Notes under the pieces: generated by a model
What the model saw: only the letters and a program-made list of their open reading frames with translations
Told to the model about the DNA's origin: nothing
Databases searched by the model: none
Position numbers and translations under genes: made by a program
Shown: positions 52,420 to 62,258 of the stretch, piece by piece
How positions within the stretch are numbered: the stretch's first letter is position 1
Layout of the letters: each line of letters opens with the position of its first letter
DNA from: JAYPHU01 sp038127535
GTDB taxonomy: Bacteria; Pseudomonadota; Alphaproteobacteria; Rhodospirillales; UBA2165
Direction of reading: 5' to 3'
DNA length: 64,000 bases
Assembly (NCBI GenBank): GCA_038127535.1
Contig: JAYPHU010000019.1
Span: 1-64,000 of the forward strand

Positions 52420-52500
52420 GGATCACCCTCCCTGTTGTTATGGCTGTGTCAAATTTGGCCATAAATCCGGCAAAGAGCCAAATAAAATATTACTGTGGAT

Positions 52501-53358
52501 TTACGTACTGACCCGCTTTCGCAACCACCAGATGAAGATGAGCGCGGTGCCGAACATGGTCAGGCTATAGGTTGCAGCCGGAATGACGGCTGCGCCGCCG
52601 CCGAAAAGCAAGGTGCCGACGGCGATGGCCAGCGTGCCGTTTTGCAGGCCGCACTCAATGGAAATGGCGATGCGTTGCCGTACGCCCGAACCAAACATCG
52701 CCCCCAGCCACCAAGCCAGGGCCAGCATGATCAGGTTCAGGACTAGGGTAATCAGACCCGCATCCGCATAATAGGCAGCGATATTCGCACGCTCCTGATA
52801 AACCGCGCCGGCCAACACGATAAAGAACAGGACTGTGGAGGTTTTTCGAGCCGGGCCATCGAATTTAAGCGCAAATCCCTCGGCCCAGCGCCGGACCGCC
52901 AGGCCGATCAGCACCGGCACGGTCACAATCAGGAAGACGCTGACGGCGGTTTTGCCGACGGATACCTCGCCCTCCAGGTTGCCGTCCATCAAATGGGTAT
53001 AGGCATAAACGACAATCAGCGGAATCGTGATAACGCAAAGTAGGCTGACAATGGCGGTGAGCGAGATCGAGAGCGCTACATCGCCCTTGCCGAAAGCGGT
53101 AAGGATATTGGACGTCACACCGCCCGGTGCGGCAGCAATGATCATGACGCCCAGGGCAATTCCCGGAGAGACCGGCCAGACACTGATCAAGATAAAACCG
53201 ACGATCGGCAGCAGGATCATTTGCGAAATCAGCCCGACAATGAAATCCTTGGGCTGCTTGGCGACCCGCGTAAAATCCTGAACGGTCAGGCCCAGGCCCA
53301 GCGAAAACATAATAAACGCCAGCGCCAGCGGCAAAATCACATCGGTTACAATCCCCAT
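52501..53358 (-). CDS. Bile acid:sodium symporter (BASS) family transporter
   Basis: The 285-residue protein has about nine membrane spans and the BASS signature APGGVTSNILTAFGKGDVAL near residue 77, plus IECGLQNGTLAIAVGTLL in the second half. BASS members move bile acids, pyruvate, pantoate or other organic anions with sodium. It follows era in the same direction, 66 bases later. Confidence 0.85.
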   Translation of the reverse strand: MGIVTDVILPLALAFIMFSLGLGLTVQDFTRVAKQPKDFIVGLISQMILLPIVGFILISVWPVSPGIALGVMIIAAAPGGVTSNILTAFGKGDVALSISLTAIVSLLCVITIPLIVVYAYTHLMDGNLEGEVSVGKTAVSVFLIVTVPVLIGLAVRRWAEGFALKFDGPARKTSTVLFFIVLAGAVYQERANIAAYYADAGLITLVLNLIMLALAWWLGAMFGSGVRQRIAISIECGLQNGTLAIAVGTLLFGGGAAVIPAATYSLTMFGTALIFIWWLRKRVST

Positions 53359-53424
53359 AGTCCCCTCTCCTTTTGAAGCGTCCCTTTGTACATCTTACAG
53401 GGTTAAGTCTTTGCAGAAGATTAA

Positions 53425-54330
53425 TCAGGCGTTGTAGTCCAGTCCCCAATCCCGGTAGCGTTCGGGGTCTTCGCCCCACTTTTCGCGGACTTTTACGAAC
53501 AGAAACAGATGCACCCGGCAGCCGAACATGTCTTCGAGCTCGGTCCGGGAGTCCGCGCCGATGGATTTAATCCGAGCGCCCTTCTTGCCCAGGACAATCG
53601 CCTTTTGGCTGTCCCGCTGCACGTAGATGACCTGCTCGAGCCGGACGCTGCCGTCCTCCTGGTCAGCCCAGGCTTCGGTCTCGACCGTTGCCGCGTAAGG
53701 CAGTTCCTGGTGGAGCTGAAGGTATAGCTTTTCCCTGGTGATCTCGGCCGCCAGCAGGCGTTCGGGCATATCGGAGAGCTGGTCCGCCGGAAATAACCAG
53801 GGTCCTTCCGGCACAATGGACGCCCAATGCTCCGCCAGACCGCTCACCCCGTCGCCGGTCTCCGCCGAAATCATGAAGGTTTCGCGAAACACGCCGGTTT
53901 GGTTCAGTTTGTCCGCCAGCGCCAGCAGATCCGGTTTTTTGACCAGGTCTACCTTGTTGATGACCAAATCGGCTTTGGCGCCCTGCTCGACCAAACGGTC
54001 CAAAATAGCCTGGGTATCCCGGTTGATCCCCCGCTCCGCATCCACCAGGAAGGCAATGTGGTCAGCATCCCCGGCGCCGCTCCAGGCGGCGGCGACCATC
54101 GCCCTGTCTAGCCGCCGGCGGGGGGCAAAAATGCCCGGCGTATCAATAAATATAAGCTGCACCGGCCCCTTTACGGTTAGCCCTAAGACCCGTGTCCGGG
54201 TGGTTTGCACCTTAGGCGAGACGATAGAAACCTTAGCGCCGACAAGCCTGTTCAACAGCGTGGACTTGCCCACATTGGGCGCGCCGATGATGGCGACAAA
54301 GCCGCATTTGGTGTACGTGCCGTCAGCCAT
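53425..54330 (-). CDS. era: GTPase Era
   Basis: The 301-residue protein has P-loop GAPNVGKSTLLNRLVGAKVS, switch region IDTPGIFAPRRRLDRAM, base motif NKVDLV, and a C-terminal KH domain with VLGKKGARIKSIG. Era helps 30S assembly by binding the 3' end of 16S rRNA. It overlaps the end of rnc by eight bases. Confidence 0.96.
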   Translation of the reverse strand: MADGTYTKCGFVAIIGAPNVGKSTLLNRLVGAKVSIVSPKVQTTRTRVLGLTVKGPVQLIFIDTPGIFAPRRRLDRAMVAAAWSGAGDADHIAFLVDAERGINRDTQAILDRLVEQGAKADLVINKVDLVKKPDLLALADKLNQTGVFRETFMISAETGDGVSGLAEHWASIVPEGPWLFPADQLSDMPERLLAAEITREKLYLQLHQELPYAATVETEAWADQEDGSVRLEQVIYVQRDSQKAIVLGKKGARIKSIGADSRTELEDMFGCRVHLFLFVKVREKWGEDPERYRDWGLDYNA

Positions 54331-55027
54331 CGGTATTGGCTATATCCAGTTGGTTCAGGAATTTGTCAGCCGCGGCCTGTTCTGCAGCGCGTTTGGAACG
54401 GCCCTTGGCCTCGACGGATGGATAGCCTTCCAACGAAACGGCGACCGTAAACTCTGGCTCGTGATCCGGGCCCTCCCGTCCGGTTTCGGTATAATCCGGC
54501 AGAGGCAGTCCGATCCCTTGCGCCCATTCCTGCAGCGTGGTTTTGGCGTCCTTGGGCGGTACCGGCGTTTCCTCCAGCATGTCCCGCCAATGGATTTCGA
54601 TGAATTCCCGGGCGACTTCCAGCCCGCCGTCCACATACAAAGCGGCGATAATGGCCTCGCAGACATCGGCCAGAATGCTGGGGTTCTCCCGGCCGCCCGT
54701 GATTTCCTCCCCGGACGACATGAAGATAAGCTTGCCGAGATCGAAAACTTTCGCAACCCGCACCAATGATTCCTGGCGGACCAAGGCCGTGTGCCGCTTG
54801 GCGATATCGCCTTCCGGTTCTTCAGGAAAGCGGCGCAACAGCATTTCGGCGACAATCAGGCCCAGCACCCGGTCGCCGAGGAACTCCATGCGCTCATAAG
54901 ACGACAACCGGTCCAGATCGGCGCCGCTTAGACTGGCATGGGTGAGCGCCTGCTCCAGCAAGGCCGGTTTCTCGAAGGAATGGCCGAGTGCCTGTGCTAA
55001 TGTCGCCAATGTGTCGTTATCGCTCAT
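54323..55027 (-). CDS. rnc: Ribonuclease III
   Basis: The 234-residue enzyme has the RNase III signature SYERMEFLGDRVLGLIVAE, the metal ligands in ILADVCEAIIAALYVDGG, and a C-terminal double-stranded RNA-binding domain ending in SKRAAEQAAADKFL. The start at 55027 is preferred; an ATG seven codons upstream is possible. It lies between lepB and era as in most proteobacteria. Confidence 0.95.
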   Translation of the reverse strand: MSDNDTLATLAQALGHSFEKPALLEQALTHASLSGADLDRLSSYERMEFLGDRVLGLIVAEMLLRRFPEEPEGDIAKRHTALVRQESLVRVAKVFDLGKLIFMSSGEEITGGRENPSILADVCEAIIAALYVDGGLEVAREFIEIHWRDMLEETPVPPKDAKTTLQEWAQGIGLPLPDYTETGREGPDHEPEFTVAVSLEGYPSVEAKGRSKRAAEQAAADKFLNQLDIANTDG

Positions 55028-55055
55028 GCGCCCGTCTCTCGGCCCCATGATAGCG

Positions 55056-55799
55056 CTAAATGATGTCCTTGAAGAACCGATCAAAGCGAATGGAAATCGG
55101 CCACTTCCAGAACTCCCACCACGCAGCAGCGCCGTTGGTGGAGAAAAACAGGATTTCCGCTCGTCCCACCAGGTTTTCCCTGGGGATAAAGCCGACGGAC
55201 GGCAAGACGCGGCTGTCTTCAGAATTATCCCGGTTGTCGCCCATGGCGAAATAATGGCCGGGCGGCACGGTATAGACATCCGTATTATCCAGCCGGGCGT
55301 TATCTCCTAGCTCTTCGATAATGGCATGAACCACGCCGTTGGGGAGAGTCTCGGCATACTGTCTGATCTGACGCATCCCACCGGGGAAATCCCGATCAAT
55401 GTAGAACCCGTCAATCTTACGGTCGACCACCGCGCCATTGATATTCAAGCGGCCATTGATGACTTGAATTTTGTCGCCCGGTAAGCCGACGATGCGCTTG
55501 ATATAATCGGTCCGGCCATCGGACGGCAGCTTAAATACTGCCACATCCCCGCGCTCCGGCTCGGTGAATAGGATTCGGCCCGGGATCAGTGGGAGGCTAA
55601 AAGGCAGTGAATGTTTGGAATAGCCGTAGGAGAATTTTGAGACAAAGAGGTAGTCACCGATCTCTAAGGTCGGTTCCATTGATCCCGACGGGATGTTGAA
55701 GGGTTCATAGGCAAAGGTGCGGACAATAACGGCAATCATCACGGCATAGATGACCGTTTTTATCATGTCCCATAGTCCGCCATCCTTCTTATTCGACAT
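55056..55799 (-). CDS. lepB: Signal peptidase I
   Basis: The 247-residue protein has one N-terminal membrane helix (TVIYAVMIAVIVRTFAYEPF), the catalytic Ser in NIPSGSMEPTLEIGDY (about residue 38), the general-base Lys in TDYIKRIVGLPGDKI, and the GDNRDNSEDSR box. It removes signal peptides of exported proteins. Confidence 0.96.
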   Translation of the reverse strand: MSNKKDGGLWDMIKTVIYAVMIAVIVRTFAYEPFNIPSGSMEPTLEIGDYLFVSKFSYGYSKHSLPFSLPLIPGRILFTEPERGDVAVFKLPSDGRTDYIKRIVGLPGDKIQVINGRLNINGAVVDRKIDGFYIDRDFPGGMRQIRQYAETLPNGVVHAIIEELGDNARLDNTDVYTVPPGHYFAMGDNRDNSEDSRVLPSVGFIPRENLVGRAEILFFSTNGAAAWWEFWKWPISIRFDRFFKDII

Positions 55800-55859
55800 T
55801 CGTTTTCGTGCCTAAGTATATGAATAATATTAAATATCTACGCAGATTAGGATTTTCGA

Positions 55860-57041
55860 CTAGGACCGGTACAGATCGTCAATATGCCCGACAAGTGCCT
55901 CAATTTGGGTCTTCCATTTGAACTGGCGGATAAAGTCAGCGCCCGAGTCGCCCCGGCGTCGCGCTTCGATCGGGTGGGCATAAAGGGATTCAAGGATTTC
56001 GACAACCTCAAAAACATCCGGCTCCCGCCAGCCCTCGACCCCCACATACGGCTCGTACGGGGCAACCGACGTTTGATTTTGCAGCGGATAACAAGTGCCC
56101 TCAGCGATTAGATTCTTTTGACCGGTATTGTCCGCGATGATGCACGGTACGCCCGCGGCCATGGTCTCCATCGCAACCAAATTGGTGCCGGGCTCGCACC
56201 GGTTCGGGAAGATCGCCGCATCTGCGGCCGACAGGTGGCCCGGCATGTCCTTGTTTGCCGGCGTTCCCAGATCGACAAAGCTGTCTTCCGGCAATCCGTT
56301 GGCGATCAGCCATGGGGCAATGGCGAGTTCATTGTTGGCGAGGATTTCCGGATGCCCATCAACAAATGGCGAATTGGCGATGGTCGGCATGATTGCCGGC
56401 CATTGATTAGCCCAGGCAAACATCAATAAAGCTTCCGGATGTTTCTCCCGGAACTCCCGGAAGGCGGCAATGACCACGTCTTGGGCTTTGCGGTACTCCA
56501 TCTTACCGCCGGAAAAGATCACAAACCGGTCTTTGTAGGTGTGGGGCCGTGGCGCACGGACAAACAGAGTGTCATCAATGCCTTGGAAGACATTCACCAC
56601 ATTCTCCAGTCCCCGCGCCTGCAGAATCTCTTGGTTCCAGGTGGAACCGGTGAAAATCATGTCATAGTCCCGGGCCCTGGCCAGTCCATCCTCCGAGATA
56701 TACGTGTCTTCAAAGAAAATGACGCCGATATTGTGACTACCCTGGATCGGCTGGTCCGCGAGCACCGGCTGAAAATCGTTGCGGAGCGCGTGCAACACAG
56801 GGAAATCAAATTCGAGTACGCCGGTCTTTTCCAGTAGATTAGACAGGTGTTCCTGGCGCTGGAACACCGGCGCGAGTTTCGCCGCGATCTCCGGCCCCAC
56901 GTCCAAACGATGGGGCGGTGCGGCGAGCACCGGATTTCGGCCTTGCGACAGAAGCTCAATGATCAAATTTGTGCCATAGACCCCCCACCCGGAAACGCTG
57001 CTGGGCCGCCAGCCGATGCCGATGCTGTCAGGAGCCGTCAT
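55860..57041 (-). CDS. Glycosyltransferase family 4-like protein
   Basis: The 393-residue protein has a GT-B pattern: an N-terminal GWGVYGTNLIIELLSQGRNP that binds the acceptor, and a C-terminal nucleotide-sugar half with FVIFSGGKMEYRKAQDVVIA. The donor-binding helix is PNRCEPGTNLVAMETMAAGV, the EX7E-like element of these enzymes. The product is unknown; surface glycans are likely. It overlaps acpS by four bases and so sits inside the otherwise conserved pdxJ-acpS-lepB-rnc-era operon, an insertion specific to this lineage. Confidence 0.83.
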   Translation of the reverse strand: MTAPDSIGIGWRPSSVSGWGVYGTNLIIELLSQGRNPVLAAPPHRLDVGPEIAAKLAPVFQRQEHLSNLLEKTGVLEFDFPVLHALRNDFQPVLADQPIQGSHNIGVIFFEDTYISEDGLARARDYDMIFTGSTWNQEILQARGLENVVNVFQGIDDTLFVRAPRPHTYKDRFVIFSGGKMEYRKAQDVVIAAFREFREKHPEALLMFAWANQWPAIMPTIANSPFVDGHPEILANNELAIAPWLIANGLPEDSFVDLGTPANKDMPGHLSAADAAIFPNRCEPGTNLVAMETMAAGVPCIIADNTGQKNLIAEGTCYPLQNQTSVAPYEPYVGVEGWREPDVFEVVEILESLYAHPIEARRRGDSGADFIRQFKWKTQIEALVGHIDDLYRS

Positions 57042-57448
57042 TCCTCACCGGTTTTGGGGACGGCGGAAATGATAACGATTGCCTGGGCAAGAGGGAAATC
57101 ATCGGTGATGGTCAGATCAATCTGCGGCTCCATGCCGTCCGGCGTGATCTCGTCCAGCCGATTGAGTGCGCCGCCGGTCAGCTTCATGGTCGGCTTGCCG
57201 GATGGCAGGTTGACCACGCCCATGTCCCGCCAGAAGACGCCCTTACGAAACCCGGTGCCGAGCGCCTTGGAGCACGCCTCCTTGGACGCATAGCGCTTGG
57301 CGTAGCTGGCGGCGCGAAGCCGGCGTTTGTCGGACTTTTGACGTTCCAGCTCGGTAAAAATCCGGTTGGTGAATCGCTCACCGAAACGGTCCAGGGTTTT
57401 TTCCACCCGCCGGATATCAATCAGGTCATTGCCGATCCCCAGGATCAT
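57038..57448 (-). CDS. acpS: Holo-ACP synthase
   Basis: The 136-residue protein has the AcpS motifs GIGNDLIDIRRVEKTLDRFG (Mg-binding Asp) and YAKRYASKEACSKALGTGF with the conserved Glu and Lys. It attaches phosphopantetheine to acyl carrier protein. It overlaps both pdxJ and the glycosyltransferase by four bases. Confidence 0.95.
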   Translation of the reverse strand: MILGIGNDLIDIRRVEKTLDRFGERFTNRIFTELERQKSDKRRLRAASYAKRYASKEACSKALGTGFRKGVFWRDMGVVNLPSGKPTMKLTGGALNRLDEITPDGMEPQIDLTITDDFPLAQAIVIISAVPKTGEE

Positions 57449-58200
57449 GCCGACGCTTCACCTAACGCTTCAGAGCGGGCGTTGTCCATTAGAGCCCGCA
57501 TCCGTTTAATGGTGCTGTCGAGCCCGCCGAAAATGGCCTCGCCTATCAGGAAATGCCCAATATTGAGTTCAACGAGTTCGGGTATTTCCGCGATCGGCCC
57601 TACGGTCTCGAACCCCAGGCCATGGCCGGCATGGCATTCCAGTCCGATAGCCTGCGCATAAGCGGCCACTTCCCGGATGCGGATAAGTTCCTTTTCCCGG
57701 TCAGCGCCGTTCAACTCGCAATAGGCGCCCGTGTGCAGTTCGACCACCGGCGCGCCCAGTTCCTTCGCCGCATCCAATTGCCGCGGGTCCGCCTCGATGA
57801 ATAATGAGACACGAATGCCTTTGTCCACCAGCGCGCCAACATAGGGAGCCAGGTGTTCCCGCCCGCCGGCCGCGTCCAGTCCGCCCTCGGTTGTCCGCTC
57901 TTCCCGCTTCTCCGGCACGATGCACGCCGCGTGCGGCGCGTGATGCAGGGCGATCTCCAGCATCTCGGCGGTCGCCGCCATTTCCAGATTCAACGGCAAA
58001 TCAATTTCCTGACGTAGCCGGGCGATATCGGTGTCGGATATGTGCCGCCGGTCTTCGCGCAAATGAGCCGTAATACCGTCGGCGCCGGCTTTGGCGGCAA
58101 TCACGGCCGCCCGCACCGGATCAGGATGACCACCACCCCGCGCATTCCGGATTGTCGCCACATGATCGATATTTACGCCCAGCCGTAAATAAGTGCTCAT
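57445..58200 (-). CDS. pdxJ: Pyridoxine 5'-phosphate synthase
   Basis: The 251-residue TIM-barrel enzyme starts RLGVNIDHVATIRNARGGGH with the catalytic region. It also has DGITAHLREDRRHISD, CIVPEKREERTTEGGLD and VELHTGAYCELN. It makes vitamin B6 from aminoacetone phosphate and deoxyxylulose phosphate, the latter also the start of the MEP pathway used by IspDF. Confidence 0.96.
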   Translation of the reverse strand: MSTYLRLGVNIDHVATIRNARGGGHPDPVRAAVIAAKAGADGITAHLREDRRHISDTDIARLRQEIDLPLNLEMAATAEMLEIALHHAPHAACIVPEKREERTTEGGLDAAGGREHLAPYVGALVDKGIRVSLFIEADPRQLDAAKELGAPVVELHTGAYCELNGADREKELIRIREVAAYAQAIGLECHAGHGLGFETVGPIAEIPELVELNIGHFLIGEAIFGGLDSTIKRMRALMDNARSEALGEASA

Positions 58201-58799
58201 GATATATCCTCAATGGTCTCTTCGTGGGGAATCCGATTGGCAAGTTTCTCCCGGGATTTCCGTCCATACGCGTCTATAAGCCATCTGAAGCCAAAGTAAA
58301 AGACGACCCAAGCGACAGCGAAATACGGAAGACAGCCGATCAACATCGGGCCCAAGAGCGGCCAAGCGACCTTAACCAGATAGTTCCAGTCGAATTCTAG
58401 GAATGCTTGGACGGCGTTTAGGAATATCTCCGACACATTCATATTCGCCATATCGTCCGGCATCCCGCCGATGCCCATCCAGACCCCGGTGTGGTATACA
58501 AGCCACCAAATGAATGGAAACGTCCAGGGATTGCCGACGATGGTGCCGATGGCGGCGGCCAGCATGCTGGCGCGGGCGAAATAGGACATTAACATGCCCA
58601 GGAGGATATGGAAGCCCATAAACGGCGTGAATGACACGGCGGCGCCGAATGCGAAGCCCGCCGACACGGCATTGGCGGAGCCTGGCAGCCGGCTGAGACG
58701 CAATACCCAAAACTTGAAAAATCTGCGCCACCCGAGATGCGGCCAGATTAAATCAAGACTTCGGGACCATCGCGGTCGTGGTTTCCGGCGCTGAAACAT
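58197..58799 (-). CDS. DUF2062 family membrane protein
   Basis: The 200-residue protein has a basic N-terminus and about three membrane spans, with the DUF2062 core VSAGFAFGAAVSFTPFMGFH and ASMLAAAIGTIVGNPWTFPF. The function of the family is unknown; members are often beside pdxJ/acpS or glycosyltransferase genes. It overlaps pdxJ by four bases and starts 59 bases after rsh. Confidence 0.86.
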   Translation of the reverse strand: MFQRRKPRPRWSRSLDLIWPHLGWRRFFKFWVLRLSRLPGSANAVSAGFAFGAAVSFTPFMGFHILLGMLMSYFARASMLAAAIGTIVGNPWTFPFIWWLVYHTGVWMGIGGMPDDMANMNVSEIFLNAVQAFLEFDWNYLVKVAWPLLGPMLIGCLPYFAVAWVVFYFGFRWLIDAYGRKSREKLANRIPHEETIEDIS

Positions 58800-58858
58800 G
58801 CGGCAATTTTTACTCTGTTGTGCAGCCCGCAGGGCTTGTTTGGATCGGGATATTCCGA

Positions 58859-61009
58859 CTATCCTTTGGTTCTTTCAACTGATTTGATTGCCTTGGAGGC
58901 TCTGAGCGCCGCGATGATATTGCTGAGGTGCTTGAGGTCCCGGACTTCGACATCGATCAACATATCGAAGAAGTCTTCACTTCGGTTAGTGAACTTAAGA
59001 TTGCTGATATTGCCGTCGTTTTTGCCGATCACCATTGAAAGCTCGCCCAGGCTGCCGGGCGTGTTTTCAACCACAATGGAAATACGGCCGACATAGCGTT
59101 CTTCGGTTTCTTCAATGTCCCAGGCCACGTCGATCCATCGTTCGGGCGTGTCGGAAAAATCCACCAGCGTGTCGCAATCAATAGTGTGAATGGTAATGCC
59201 CCGGCCCTTTGTGACAATGCCCACAATACGGTCGCCCGGCAGCGCGTGGCAACATCCGGCGTAATGCAACGCCATCCCGGGGGTCAGCCCTTTGATGGGC
59301 ACCTTCTTCTTTTCCACTTTTTTCTTGCGGTTGAACTGATTGGTGACGCCGGAAATAGAGAGAAGGCTACGTTTTTTCTTTTCCTTGGTTTCCGGATAGA
59401 CGGCCTCGACCACATCGCGGCCGGAGACATGACCCGCGCCGACCTCCGCATACAGATCGTCGATGGTTTCAGCATCGAACACCACGAGTACCTCGTTGAG
59501 ACCTTTGTCAGAGAGTTCATATTCTTCCTGGTGGAACGCGCGCTCCAGGATCGACTTGCCAAGATTCATATACTCTTCACGCTCGCGGCTGCGGATAAAG
59601 CGCCGGATATGCGCGCGGGCCTTGCCGGTAGCGACAAAGTTTTCCCACGTGGGCGAGGGGGTTTGGGCATCGGAGGTGATAATGTCAACCTGATCCCCGT
59701 TGTTAAGCTCGGTTCGCAGCGGCATGCTCTGGCGATTGATCTTGGCGCCGACGCAGTGATCGCCGACTTCCGAGTGCACCGCATAGGCAAAGTCCACCGG
59801 GGTTGAGCCCGCCGGCAGCACGATCACGTCGCCCTTCGGCGTGAAGCAGAACACCTGATCCGGATACATTTCCAGTTTCGTGTGCTCGAGGAAGTCATCC
59901 GGGTTAGCGGCCTGATCCAGGATTTCGAGAAGTTCCCGCATCCAGCGGAATTGCCGGCCATCGGTGGCATCCGCGCCTTCCTTGTATTGCCAGTGGGCGG
60001 CCACGCCGTGCTCGGCGATCTCGTGCATTTCCCGGGTGCGAATTTGAATTTCGATGCGCAATTGTCCCGGGCCGATGACGCCGGTGTGGATCGCCCTGTA
60101 GCCGTTTGATTTCGGCGTGCTGATGTAATCCTTGATCCGCCCCGGCACGACCCGGTAGGCCTGGTGCATGATCCCCATGGCGCGATAGCAGTCTTCGACG
60201 GTTTCCACCAAAACCCGGAAGGCGATCACGTCGGAAATCTGCTCGAAGGAAATATTCTTCTTCTGCATCTTCCGCCAAATCGAATACGGCGTTTTCTCGC
60301 GGCCTTCCACGTGGGCTCGTAGGCGGGATTCCGCGAGGGTCTTGGTCAGCTCGAAGATGATCTCGTCGACATTGTCTTTTCCCTCGGCCTTGAGGAATTC
60401 CAAGCGGGAGATGATGGAATTGCGAGCCTCGGGATTGAGGACGGCGAAGGACAGGTCCTCCAACTCGTTCTTCATTTCCTGCATGCCCACCCGTTCGGCG
60501 AGCGGCGCATAGATTTCCATAGTTTCGAGCGCGATGCGGCGGCGTTTGGCCGGTTTGGAAATGAAGTCGATGGTCCTCATATTGTGCAGCCTGTCCGCCA
60601 GCTTCACCAAGAGGACACGGATATCCTCGGACATCGCGAGCACCAATTTACGGAAGTTCTCCGCCTGGTCCGATTGATTGGTCTTCATTTCGAGCTGGGT
60701 CAGCTTGGTGACTCCGTCCACGAGCTGGCAAATTTCGTCGCCGAATGCGTCGGTAATGTCCCGAGACGTGGTTTCCGTATCCTCGATCGTATCGTGCAGC
60801 AGCGCGGTGATGATCGACGTGGAATCTAGTTTGTATTTGGCAAGGATGCCGGCCACTTCCAGCGGATGAGAGAAATACGGATCGCCGGATGCGCGGGTCT
60901 GGTTGCCGTGCGCCTTCATGGCGAACACATAGGCTCGGTTCAGCGCCTCTTCGTCCGCGCGAATGTCGTAGGCTTTGACGTTCTCAACCAGTTCGTATTG
61001 CCGGATCAT
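58859..61009 (-). CDS. rsh: Bifunctional (p)ppGpp synthetase/hydrolase (RelA/SpoT family)
   Basis: The 716-residue protein has the HD hydrolase domain (FSHPLEVAGILAKYKL; ALLHDTIEDTETT), then the synthetase domain with VEDCYRAMGIMHQAYRVVPG and STPKSNGYRAIHTGVIGP. TGS (GDVIVLPAGSTPVDFAYAVH) and a C-terminal ACT domain follow. Both catalytic centres look intact, as in the single Rsh of most alphaproteobacteria. It sets the stringent response. It follows rpoZ, whose omega subunit senses ppGpp. Confidence 0.95.
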   Translation of the reverse strand: MIRQYELVENVKAYDIRADEEALNRAYVFAMKAHGNQTRASGDPYFSHPLEVAGILAKYKLDSTSIITALLHDTIEDTETTSRDITDAFGDEICQLVDGVTKLTQLEMKTNQSDQAENFRKLVLAMSEDIRVLLVKLADRLHNMRTIDFISKPAKRRRIALETMEIYAPLAERVGMQEMKNELEDLSFAVLNPEARNSIISRLEFLKAEGKDNVDEIIFELTKTLAESRLRAHVEGREKTPYSIWRKMQKKNISFEQISDVIAFRVLVETVEDCYRAMGIMHQAYRVVPGRIKDYISTPKSNGYRAIHTGVIGPGQLRIEIQIRTREMHEIAEHGVAAHWQYKEGADATDGRQFRWMRELLEILDQAANPDDFLEHTKLEMYPDQVFCFTPKGDVIVLPAGSTPVDFAYAVHSEVGDHCVGAKINRQSMPLRTELNNGDQVDIITSDAQTPSPTWENFVATGKARAHIRRFIRSREREEYMNLGKSILERAFHQEEYELSDKGLNEVLVVFDAETIDDLYAEVGAGHVSGRDVVEAVYPETKEKKKRSLLSISGVTNQFNRKKKVEKKKVPIKGLTPGMALHYAGCCHALPGDRIVGIVTKGRGITIHTIDCDTLVDFSDTPERWIDVAWDIEETEERYVGRISIVVENTPGSLGELSMVIGKNDGNISNLKFTNRSEDFFDMLIDVEVRDLKHLSNIIAALRASKAIKSVERTKG

Positions 61010-61154
61010 TCAGTCTCATTCCCGGAGCCAATTGTACGGCCGCTAGAAAACGGCCCTATCCTCATATAGCCTGGAAATTTGGCAATTGAACAGCACAACG
61101 GAACATCGGCTCTTTACCGTTGCCGCAAAAAAATTTTTAGTTGGAATAACGGAC

Positions 61155-61568
61155 TTAGAGCTGTTCGTCGTCACCGGCCGGCGGTTGTTCAACCGGCAGC
61201 ACGTTGTCTTCAAAGATCGGCACCGGCACATCGCTCTCCTGGCCCTCTTCCGGGACCGGCAAAGTGATGTTCTGCTTCAATCCTTCCAGCTCGCCGGAAA
61301 CGGCCATATCTTCCAGCTCTTCTTCGGTGGGCTCGTCGGATTCAATGTGTTTCTGGAGGCCCTTGACCAGGGTTTGCTCGATCTCTTCCAGGTCCAAGTT
61401 TTCTTCCGCGATTTCCCGCAGCGCAATAACCGGGTTCTTGTCGTTATCGCGCTCCACGGTCAGCTCGGCGCCGGACGACAGGCTGCGCGCGCGCTGTGCG
61501 GCGAGCATAACCAATTCAAACCGGTTGGAAACTTTTTCGATGCAATCTTCTACGGTCACGCGGGCCAT
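61155..61568 (-). CDS. rpoZ: RNA polymerase omega subunit
   Basis: The 137-residue protein begins MARVTVEDCIEKVSNRFELV and MLAAQRARSLSSGAEL, the conserved omega core, then KNPVIALREIAEENLDLEEI. A long acidic tail is typical of alphaproteobacteria. It is followed by rsh, a widespread pairing. Confidence 0.95.
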   Translation of the reverse strand: MARVTVEDCIEKVSNRFELVMLAAQRARSLSSGAELTVERDNDKNPVIALREIAEENLDLEEIEQTLVKGLQKHIESDEPTEEELEDMAVSGELEGLKQNITLPVPEEGQESDVPVPIFEDNVLPVEQPPAGDDEQL

Positions 61569-61649
61569 GCGGGGGCTCTCCTTGCCGAAGTCGGAGTTAT
61601 CGAGGGGTGGACGCTGGGTTATAAACGGGCTGCGGAAAAATGCAAGGGC

Positions 61650-62144
61650 TCAATCCAATATTTCGATCTTTTGCGCCGGGTCCAGGGCGTCGACCAGCCC
61701 CGCCAGGGACTGCTTGGTTACCGGATGAACCCAATCCGGCGCGATATCCTTGAGTGGCAGCAGCACAAACGCCCTCTCAGGTAATCTTGGATGGGGCAGA
61801 GTCAACCGGTCACCGTCCAAAACACGGTTGTCATATGCCAACAGATCCAGGTCCACGATGCGGGCGGCGTTGCGCTCTGCCCGCTCTCGGCCCACGGCGG
61901 CCTCGATCTCCAGCAGCTTTTCGAGCACGGCTTCGGGCGGCAGATCGGTCTCCACCGAGGCGACCGCGTTGACGTACCAGGGCTGATCCGAGGCGGGAAC
62001 CGGCGCCGTTTTGTAGAACCTGGAAACGCCCGCGACTTTAATTCCGGCTTTCCCTATTAATTCTAATGCTTTACGGCAGTTGTCCTCAGGCTCATCGCTG
62101 GCGCTGGACGGCAGATTTGAGCCGATGCCTACAAGGATCATCAA
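61650..62144 (-). CDS. folK: 2-amino-4-hydroxy-6-hydroxymethyldihydropteridine pyrophosphokinase
   Basis: The 164-residue protein has the HPPK motifs VGIGSNLPSSASDEPEDNCR, FYKTAPVPASDQPWYVNAVA and RNAARIVDLDLLAYD, with LPHPRLPERAFVLLPL. It pyrophosphorylates the pterin in folate synthesis. It is divergent from the NYN-domain gene. Confidence 0.94.
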   Translation of the reverse strand: MMILVGIGSNLPSSASDEPEDNCRKALELIGKAGIKVAGVSRFYKTAPVPASDQPWYVNAVASVETDLPPEAVLEKLLEIEAAVGRERAERNAARIVDLDLLAYDNRVLDGDRLTLPHPRLPERAFVLLPLKDIAPDWVHPVTKQSLAGLVDALDPAQKIEILD

Positions 62145-62258
62145 ACGGTTCCCACGGAAAGTTTACGAGTGTAGCATCTCGATCTGTTTTATTAGAATTG
62201 TGCCGCGCTATTATTCAGCGGACAAGATTCATTGTCCAAAATTCATTTCGAGGATGCG

